The position numbers were made by a program, and so were the translations under genes. Positions 58,601 to 64,000 of a DNA stretch of 64,000 nt are shown here, piece after piece. How positions within the stretch are numbered: position 1 is the stretch's first letter; each line of letters starts with the position of its first letter. The stretch lies in NCBI RefSeq assembly GCF_000218235.1, contig NZ_GL945017.1, forward strand, positions 2,426,953 through 2,490,952. Reading direction: 5' to 3'. Below the pieces are notes generated by a model, which worked only from the letters and a program-made list of their open reading frames with translations, ran no database searches and had not been told where the DNA came from. This DNA comes from Hallella multisaccharivorax DSM 17128 (GTDB lineage Bacteria; Bacteroidota; Bacteroidia; Bacteroidales; Bacteroidaceae).

Positions 58601-59279
58601 CATCGGTCGCTGCAAGCGTCGCGCCATCGAGCACCTCGCCTTGCAAGGTGCCGCCATAGCCGTAGATGTGTACGCGTTGCAGGTCAGTGAAACCGGCGCG
58701 CTGCACCAGTTCCTGCGTGAGCTCATATACACCCGAGGCCGGTACACGTATCTTGGCCCACTGTCCGCTGCGCAAGACAGAGTGAGAAGTGTAACGCTGA
58801 GAGAGAGGAGACCTGTACAAAGCTTTCGCGCCACTCTTACGGTCACCAGTGCTCCCGACTGTCAGATTCCCTGATTTCCGTGCTTTTCGAGCATCAACTT
58901 TGAGCATGAAACTGACGAGTATCCGGTATTTACTGTCCCTGAATACAAGCGGACAGAAGCTCACGCGGAGCATGGCCTGCCGGCGGTCGGTCACAATCTG
59001 AGAGCTTACCTGGGGCAGTGACGGCAACGTGCCGCCACCAAGTTTCCGGTAGTGAGCCACGTCGAGGGGCGTCATATCAATGAACTCCGGATAGAGTATC
59101 GTCGCCGTGTAGACTGAGTCAGTATGGTCAGCCGGCAGTGGCAGGGTGTAGGCAAACGACGGCACGACGCTGTCCACACTCACCTGGTCAGAAGTGAGGT
59201 TGAAAAAACGCTGGGCACACAAGGGAAGAGCAACCCACACGGAGACGATGAGAAACAACAAGCGGATATATCTCGCCAT
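55680..59279 (-). CDS. porU: Type IX secretion sortase PorU (gingipain-like C25 family)
   Basis: This 1,199-residue surface protease removes the C-terminal signal of T9SS cargo and joins the cargo to A-LPS. A signal peptide ends near LCAQ. The C25 domain holds catalytic His704 (CGHGS) and Cys737 (FAACD). The last 80 residues form a T9SS-type C-terminal domain of its own (GVYLYRVRL…KKLIVV), as known for PorU, which is not cleaved. It sits 22 bp before porV and 12 bp after the FAH gene, in one operon. Confidence 0.95.
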   Translation of the reverse strand: MARYIRLLFLIVSVWVALPLCAQRFFNLTSDQVSVDSVVPSFAYTLPLPADHTDSVYTATILYPEFIDMTPLDVAHYRKLGGGTLPSLPQVSSQIVTDRRQAMLRVSFCPLVFRDSKYRILVSFMLKVDARKARKSGNLTVGSTGDRKSGAKALYRSPLSQRYTSHSVLRSGQWAKIRVPASGVYELTQELVQRAGFTDLQRVHIYGYGGTLQGEVLDGATLAATDDLHEVATCTVNGRRLFYAKGPVSWSSNDAERRTRNPYSDYGYYFLTEDDSPVKTVDSTAFIRSFYPSADDYHSLHEVDGYSWYPGGRNLFDPTAVTAGNSQTVMLTHPRGATRGRFSVCVSAGATATVKVTINRQEAGTLSIDVHDEYSHGNESRGTYALPVSTSVTDTVRLETLSGGPVRLDYVSAAWDKPKLAPNLSGTFPVPEYACNITNQDHHSDPEADMVIIIPTSQKLQEQARRLADFHEKHDGLRVNIVPADELYNEFSSGTPDANAYRRYMKMLYDRAQTEKDLPRYLLLFGNSVWDNRMLTSDCRGLDPDDFLLAYESENSFNAIYCYVDDGFFTYLDDGEGTNLTTGDKGEKLDMSDVAVGRFPVSTPEEAKVMVDKTIGYVENTNAGDWENTIMVMGDDGNDNIHMRDAEEAAAQIQSQCPAFRVKRVMWDAYNEVASATGNTYPEVTSLIKRQQAQGCLVMDYCGHGSANQVAHERILSLDDFKTFSNKNLPLWVFAACDIMAFDGVEENIGVSAVTNSRGGAVAVYGTTRTVYENYNRIINEAYLKHVLSQTDGKPVTLGEAQRLAKNEIIRLGSRNGDVTVNKLQYALLGDPAIALNQPTGKVVIDSIDGQVVAGGAVAHVVAGEVVRISGHVAGNAQFKGTVNVSVLDSKQLVTCRGNVSAEVKDTVFSFYDRLKTIYSGSDSIVNGRFSVSFVVPFDLNYSGDTGLIHAFAVSRDHTILAHGRSDALVLGDDGCQKTDSVGPKIFCYLNSPEFTDGGDVNISPYFVAQLSDASGINATGNGVGHGLELVIDGDATKTYSLDDNFTYDFGSHTNGNTYYNIPALEPGLHKLLFRAWDTMNNCSTAQLSFNVVKSLKPTIYQVDVTKNPASTATTFIVSHNLSGCEVDVVIDVFDMSGRQLWTYRASSAQQGALTVDWDLCDGSGHRLGTGVYLYRVRLSADGSQMATKAKKLIVVNNN

Positions 59280-59291
59280 AAAATTCCTATT

Positions 59292-59912
59292 CTACTTACA
59301 TCTGCATTCCAACACCTTACGCTCTTCGATCCATCCCTCCAAGAGGTCACCGACATGCACTGGGCCCACACCAGCCGGCGTGCCCGTGAAGATGAGATCA
59401 CCGGTCTTGAGCGTGAAAAAGCGACTGACATAAGCCACGATGTCGTCCACACGGCACAGCATGTCGCCCGTATAGCCATCCTGCGCCGTCGTACCGTTGA
59501 CATCGAGGTGGAAACGGAGCCGCTGCACGTCAGGCAACAGCTCTTTAGGAATCCACTCGCCTATCGTCGCCGCGCCGTCGAAGCTCTTGGCCAAGTCCCA
59601 GGGCTGGCCGTTTAGAGAGAGCCTGTGCTGCAGGTCACGGGCCGTGAAGTCGATGCCGAGCGTCACGGCGTCGTAGTAGCGATGAGCAAAGCGCGTGGGC
59701 ACGGTCTTGCCGAGCTTGCAGACGCGGACCACCACTTCGCCCTCATAGTCGATGCGGCCCAGGTCATCGGGCACGAAAAACGGTTTCCGGTTCTTCTGGA
59801 GGCTCGAGTCGGCCTTGAAGAAGATGATGGGGGCGTCTGTCTTCAATAACGTGTCGCGCAACTCTTTTTTATTGTGTTGGGGATAGTTCATCCCCACGCA
59901 GAATATCTTCAT
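59292..59912 (-). CDS. Fumarylacetoacetate hydrolase family protein
   Basis: This 206-residue enzyme is short for the family and holds just the FAH core: DYEGEVVVR with metal-binding glutamates, GIDFTARDLQ, the KSFDGAATIGEW segment and FTGTPAGVGPV. Relatives cleave or decarboxylate small acylpyruvates or oxaloacetate; the substrate is not known. It starts 29 nt after the predicted transcript start of a consensus promoter and leads the porU-porV-ispF operon. Confidence 0.92.
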   Translation of the reverse strand: MKIFCVGMNYPQHNKKELRDTLLKTDAPIIFFKADSSLQKNRKPFFVPDDLGRIDYEGEVVVRVCKLGKTVPTRFAHRYYDAVTLGIDFTARDLQHRLSLNGQPWDLAKSFDGAATIGEWIPKELLPDVQRLRFHLDVNGTTAQDGYTGDMLCRVDDIVAYVSRFFTLKTGDLIFTGTPAGVGPVHVGDLLEGWIEERKVLECRCK

Positions 59913-59947
59913 CTACTCTGTTTTGTAGTCGTTACAATCAATTGCTG

Positions 59948-59979
59948 CAAAGATAGCACATTTCTTTTAGACCGCCAAA
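59948..59979 (-). promoter_or_regulatory. Promoter of the FAH-porU-porV-ispF operon
   Basis: The minus strand reads TTTG (59979-59976), 20 bp, then TATCTTTG (59955-59948): a perfect consensus pair. Transcription would start near 59941. Confidence 0.8.
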
Positions 59980-60182
59980 CTCTTTATCAGAATGACAGGT
60001 TAAGAAACAGAAAGAAAAAGTTGATTAAGAGAATTGATTATCAATTTGTTACATTTGTACTTCAAAAGAAGGTGAACTTCTCTTGGCTGACCTTCATAGT
60101 CTATGGCCTATCATTTTTTGTTACTCACTTGTTACTTTTCGTTACCCGTGCCCTTTTTGTGTTCGTTGTCCGCATTTTTCAT

Positions 60183-62501
60183 TTATAATCGCCCCTTTTC
60201 ATCATTACCTGCACCTGTGCCCCTGTATTTATTTTTAGTAATGTTAAAATTATATTGAAAGCCTATGCTGAAAGAACGAGAATCCATATCTTGATTGGTT
60301 GTAAACGTGCTATTAATACCATACATAGTGTATCTTCTCTTTCGAGTATTCAATAAGTCACGCCCCCAAATATTACAGACCCATTTATTTTTAGAGAAAC
60401 TCTTATAGATATTCAAGTCTAAAGAACCACTTTCTTTATAAATACTAAGACTATTAGCATACGACGAATAATAAAAAATATTAATACTGAAAATAAAATC
60501 CTTCCGAATAACAAAACGATTGTACATTCGAAGAGAATATAGAGGACGATTAAGAGAGGTACCATCACCGAAGTTATTATCGTCAATGAACTGCTTAGAA
60601 ACACTCGCTTCATACATAGGTTGATAAAAACCTATTTTTGGTGAAGCTGATACCATTGCATATAAATTTTGGGTTTGATCTATATTATCATAGGTCTTTA
60701 GGGAAACATCACCCTTATAGGGACGCATCACATAAGCTACCTGATCCTTCACGTATTTATAACCAGCCGTAAACGTTAACCAATTTCGTTTAGCAGTCAA
60801 ATCAATTGAATGTATCTTTGAAGAACGAAGAAGAGGATTGCCACCTTGGTACTCATAGCGATTATCATATTGCATCCAACTTGAAAGATTACGATAAGAT
60901 GGTCTTGCTATTTTTGCGTTGTACCCTATTAGAACCTGCCATTTTTCTTTACTCCATGATAGAGAAACATCTGGAAACCAATCCGAGTATTTTCGACTAT
61001 TCTCATTCTGCCAAACACCATTAGAAAAATAGTCAGAGACAACATGCTCGTATCTTAATCCAGCACGAGCATGTACCTTTCCCATTGAAATACTATAATC
61101 AAAGAATCCTGCTATGTTTTTCTCTTTTATCTTTGTATTTGTATTTTCAAAAATTCTTTGAACATTGTTATTGTTGGCTTCACTCTGTGCATCAGAATAC
61201 TCAGACCCAAAGTTCAATTTCCCTATCCATATTGGATATGTTAAAATGATTTTTCCTGCCAACATTTGATTTCTAACAACATTGTTTACATCTATAAATT
61301 GCAGCCCAGAAATACTGTTATTTTCTTCATTGGACTGTGACTTTGTCTGTTTACTTCGGAAATAGCTGCCATTAATGTTCACAGACAGTTTACCAACCTT
61401 TCCTGTATAGTAAGCATCAAATTCGTGATCAGGTGTATGATAAGCAGTAAAGGCTGATTTCATGCGTACTTGTTCTTGCATAGCATTTTCTATCGAAAAA
61501 TCAAGAGCAGAGACCGAATTTACAACATCGTGAAGTGATTTGGTAATGCTATAAGTCATTCCAAAGGAATTGTTTTCATTAATATCAAAACTTCCTCCGA
61601 ATTGTGCTCTTAACTGCTTATCCCCATTGTTAAATATAGTGTCCTTGCCTACCTCTTTGATCAAATGGTCGCCGTGCATAATTTGTTCAAATTTTGCATA
61701 TTGTTTGTTGTGTAAAGAGTGGAGTCTTATATTTCCAAACAGCTCCAAATTATTATGTCTATATTTTAGATTTAAAGATTCCATGGGGCTAAATTTGCGA
61801 GATATATTGACAAAACTATATGATGATAAGCTCCATCCGTCACCTCGTTGTCTAATTGTTTTGATACGAATTACCGACTGAACAGCCCCACCATATTGCG
61901 CTCCAGGATTGGTTATTACTTCAACGTCTTTTATGTCAGATGATTTGAGTAGTAAGAGTTCCGATGGATCGATGATTTTTCGATTATTAATATAAATAAG
62001 TGGTCTGCCCTTTCCAAACACATTAAAAGAGCCATTGCTACCAGAGACTCTTGGAATTTGAGATAACACATCATCAGCTGTACCAGCTTGACGTAATAGT
62101 GAATTTTGTATGTTCACGACCATCCCTTCATCAGATATTTTAATCTGCGGTCTGTGCCCTATTACGGTCATGCTACCCATTGTATATGTTTCGGGTTGCA
62201 TCTGAATATTTCCGATGTTTCCGATGTCTCCTGATTGTATATTAACATAAATTGTCTTATAACCTATGCTCGACACTTTCAGTATGCAGTTCTTATTCGT
62301 GGTTCCGATTTCGAACATACCATTATCTTTCGATATGGTTCCTTGAATATACGACGAATCATTCAAAGAGAGTAATATAATGTTAGCGAATGGTAATGGT
62401 TGTGATAACTCATCAATGACACGCCCTTTTATACTTTGTGCATAAGAGGTTATTGGTAACATTATTATGGATATATAAAATAATAAAGTCAACCGTTTCA
62501 T
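60183..62501 (-). CDS. TonB-dependent receptor, outer-membrane beta-barrel family
   Basis: This 772-residue protein has a signal peptide (cut near SYAQ), a CarboxypepD_reg-like domain (about 22-105, IKGRVIDELSQPLPFANIIL), a plug (about 125-215, VLSQIPRV and DVEVITNPGAQYGG) and a beta-barrel of the OMP_b-brl_3 type. Unlike the receptor at 432 it lacks the SusC signature and a SusD partner, so it probably takes up a peptide, metal chelate or other small ligand. It is visibly more AT-rich than the genes before 60000, and lies downstream of two secreted-protein ORFs on the same strand. Confidence 0.88.
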   Translation of the reverse strand: MKRLTLLFYISIIMLPITSYAQSIKGRVIDELSQPLPFANIILLSLNDSSYIQGTISKDNGMFEIGTTNKNCILKVSSIGYKTIYVNIQSGDIGNIGNIQMQPETYTMGSMTVIGHRPQIKISDEGMVVNIQNSLLRQAGTADDVLSQIPRVSGSNGSFNVFGKGRPLIYINNRKIIDPSELLLLKSSDIKDVEVITNPGAQYGGAVQSVIRIKTIRQRGDGWSLSSYSFVNISRKFSPMESLNLKYRHNNLELFGNIRLHSLHNKQYAKFEQIMHGDHLIKEVGKDTIFNNGDKQLRAQFGGSFDINENNSFGMTYSITKSLHDVVNSVSALDFSIENAMQEQVRMKSAFTAYHTPDHEFDAYYTGKVGKLSVNINGSYFRSKQTKSQSNEENNSISGLQFIDVNNVVRNQMLAGKIILTYPIWIGKLNFGSEYSDAQSEANNNNVQRIFENTNTKIKEKNIAGFFDYSISMGKVHARAGLRYEHVVSDYFSNGVWQNENSRKYSDWFPDVSLSWSKEKWQVLIGYNAKIARPSYRNLSSWMQYDNRYEYQGGNPLLRSSKIHSIDLTAKRNWLTFTAGYKYVKDQVAYVMRPYKGDVSLKTYDNIDQTQNLYAMVSASPKIGFYQPMYEASVSKQFIDDNNFGDGTSLNRPLYSLRMYNRFVIRKDFIFSINIFYYSSYANSLSIYKESGSLDLNIYKSFSKNKWVCNIWGRDLLNTRKRRYTMYGINSTFTTNQDMDSRSFSIGFQYNFNITKNKYRGTGAGNDEKGRL

Positions 62502-62703
62502 AATTGCATGGTATATATATTTTAAAATGACATTACTTATCTGCCATTGTCAATAAAGACTTGACGACATCATTTATGATAGCAAAAATAAGAAATATAA
62601 AAGAAACAAATGTCAAGAAAATGGAAGTATAAGAAGGTGTGCAATGTAATTAATGATATTTGTCAGCAGAAGCATGTTGCTATAGATTTGAGTAAAGCCT
62701 ATA

Positions 62704-63147
62704 TTACCAAGGTTGTCGTTCTATCCTTTTTTCTATAGGTGGCTCTCCCGCAAGTCCCCTTTGTGCATTAAGCCGTTTTTGCAATTCCTTTCTTTCGTTA
62801 TCTGTTAGTAATTTTCCATTGTAATAAACTCTAGAGTCAAGCTCTAGATAATTATCAGTTCTTGCTATAAGTGGTAAGTAATGCAAGTTGAGAAAATAAA
62901 TGTCCAAAGGAGATAGGTGATATTGTAGGGCAATGCTGGCCCCACCTTTACGAGTAAGTATCTTTTTACTTTTATCAGAGGGATATTTGCTGAAAGAATA
63001 AGAGGAAGCAAGTGTAATGGAGTAAAAGTCAAAAGCTCCATTCATAGTATAGTTTTTGCTTTGCTTGTCAAAAAGTGACTTACAATTTTCTTTGATATTA
63101 TCCCAATTTATGGTTATAAAATCATCACTATAGGCAGAGCCATACAT
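62704..63147 (-). CDS. Hypothetical protein, probably frameshifted near its start
   Basis: This 147-residue ORF of unknown function is AT-rich and ends in a charged, proline-containing tail (GEPPIEKRIERQPW). It has no signal peptide in its own frame. However, an ATG at 63176-63174 that overlaps the stop of the upstream lipoprotein gene (ATGA) opens a different frame starting MKHPIKFLILCMALP, a good signal-peptide start, which stops after 20 codons. A one-base shift near 63130 would join that signal to this ORF. Either the gene is broken, the base is a sequencing error, or translation begins at 63147. I do not recognise a family. Confidence 0.5.
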   Translation of the reverse strand: MYGSAYSDDFITINWDNIKENCKSLFDKQSKNYTMNGAFDFYSITLASSYSFSKYPSDKSKKILTRKGGASIALQYHLSPLDIYFLNLHYLPLIARTDNYLELDSRVYYNGKLLTDNERKELQKRLNAQRGLAGEPPIEKRIERQPW

Positions 63148-63172
63148 AGTATGAGAAATTTAATAGGATGTT

Positions 63173-63757
63173 TCATTCTAAGTTTGCGTCAAATTTTCCG
63201 TTGATTTTAATGTTCTCACCTTGGAGAGTATAGGTGCCACGACATCTTAATCCGTCATGGTATATCTCTGTAATTCTAAAGTCACCACCATAACTATTGA
63301 AGTGTTTCCCCCTTTCTCTTACAATTGCTGTTCCTTTTATTTTGCACCTTTTGAGTTCTGACAAGACTCGTTTTCCTGGCACAGTAAGATAATCATCATC
63401 ATCTACAATATTGGCTACGCCTTCGTCTGGCTCTAATTTATAATTCATATCTGTTATTTTATTAGTTGAATCATTGCGTATATAGAAGCATAGTTCGTAC
63501 GAAGCATCTTTCGTCTGATAGCCATTGTCCTTCGGTGCCAATTTGGCCTGATAGGTGATGAGACTGTCAGATGAACGTAGCCCTGTCACGACCGAAGGTG
63601 TAAATATATACTTTGATCCAATTTGATAATAAGTGCTATCATTGATTGTCGCAGATCCAAGTTCAGAATCGGAATATCCTTCAAAAGTAAAAACTTTATC
63701 GCAACATTCAAATAGAGGAAGAATGGATAATAATATAATATAATAGATACGTTTCAT
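63173..63757 (-). CDS. Hypothetical lipoprotein
   Basis: This 194-residue predicted lipoprotein has a signal with lipid Cys18 (LPLFECC). The rest appears beta-rich with charged loops (DSTNKITDMNYKLEPDEG, VDDDDYLTVPG). No family is recognised. It is the first gene of the AT-rich leftward group and its stop overlaps a possible downstream ATG as ATGA, which suggests translational coupling with the next ORF. A surface or periplasmic partner of the TonB receptor at 60183 is plausible but unproven. Confidence 0.7.
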   Translation of the reverse strand: MKRIYYIILLSILPLFECCDKVFTFEGYSDSELGSATINDSTYYQIGSKYIFTPSVVTGLRSSDSLITYQAKLAPKDNGYQTKDASYELCFYIRNDSTNKITDMNYKLEPDEGVANIVDDDDYLTVPGKRVLSELKRCKIKGTAIVRERGKHFNSYGGDFRITEIYHDGLRCRGTYTLQGENIKINGKFDANLE

Positions 63758-64000
63758 ATCATTTGTTTATATCTGTTGTAAATGTGATGGTAAATGGTAT
63801 TAGCTGTATAGTTTCCTGACAATTTTATTTTATGTTTAATTATTTTAATTATACAAGGAAAGAACGAAAATGAGTGATAAAACATGCTTCTCCGTTCCCA
63901 CTTTATAATCGTCTATTTTGTAAAGATAAAAAAATATTGATACTCATGATAATGTTTTTTCTTAATTTTTAGGGTTCTGTCATAAGATGTTTTTACTTGT
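63758..64000. other. AT-rich intergenic end of window
   Basis: No supported reading frame or clear promoter is seen in these 243 bp, which precede the lipoprotein gene. The strand composition stays strongly AT-rich to the edge. Confidence 0.4.

Overview
This window is chromosomal DNA from a member of the Bacteroidota, most likely Prevotella or a close relative in the Bacteroidales. The reasons are: promoters of the Bacteroidota type (TTTG, 20 bp, TAnnTTTG), SusC/SusD-type outer-membrane machinery, acid-rich lipoprotein signals, type IX secretion genes (porU, porV), Sus-type starch enzymes, Bacteroidota-like rRNA, and tRNA genes without an encoded CCA. Most of the window looks moderately GC-rich; the last ~4 kb is visibly AT-rich.

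Layout. (1) 1-52: the first codons of a leftward gene, possibly an ECF sigma factor. (2) 432-8674, rightward: a polysaccharide utilization operon coding for a SusC receptor with an STN signalling domain, a SusD-like lipoprotein, a GH18-family lipoprotein, and two DUF1735 lipoproteins ending in LamG and F5/8-type-C-like carbohydrate-binding domains. This gene order is typical of loci that attack host N-glycans. (3) 8789-10230: tRNA-His, a frameshifted NAD(P)H oxidoreductase pseudogene and free methionine-R-sulfoxide reductase. (4) 10370-15985, leftward: a complete rRNA operon (16S, tRNA-Ile, tRNA-Ala, 23S, 5S) with its promoter and terminator. (5) 16079-21086, leftward: purL followed by a pair of half-size chromate-type transporters. 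(6) 21250-28476: an OmpA-type lipoprotein and a compact nitrous oxide reductase cluster, nosZ-nosB-nosL-nosD-nosF-nosY. (7) 28509-31511, leftward: YitT membrane protein, HAD phosphatase, aspartyl protease with PDZ. (8) 31602-43880: starch and maltodextrin breakdown (malQ, susB, type I pullulanase rightward; susA leftward), with an ABC efflux pair and a glycosyltransferase coupled to susA. (9) 43963-51418: ABC exporter, nadK, DJ-1 family protein, ispD, recG, and an M23/LysM peptidase. (10) 51436-59979, leftward: two glycosyltransferases, an intergenic region carrying a candidate small RNA on the opposite strand, then ispF, porV, porU and a fumarylacetoacetate hydrolase family gene in one operon. 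(11) 60183-63757: an AT-rich leftward group of a TonB-dependent receptor, an ORF of unknown function that looks frameshifted, and a predicted lipoprotein.

How they work together. The PUL makes a surface glycan binding, cutting and import system. The starch genes supply periplasmic and cytoplasmic enzymes but no SusC/SusD partner inside the window. The nos cluster gives N2O respiration with no other denitrification gene in view. PorU and PorV are parts of the type IX attachment complex. Strongest new-looking elements: an intergenic transcription unit at 53695-53926 whose 5' part has no cytosine for 86 nt, three intergenic four-unit arrays with a 22-bp period, and two heptamer-repeat expansions kept in frame inside purL.
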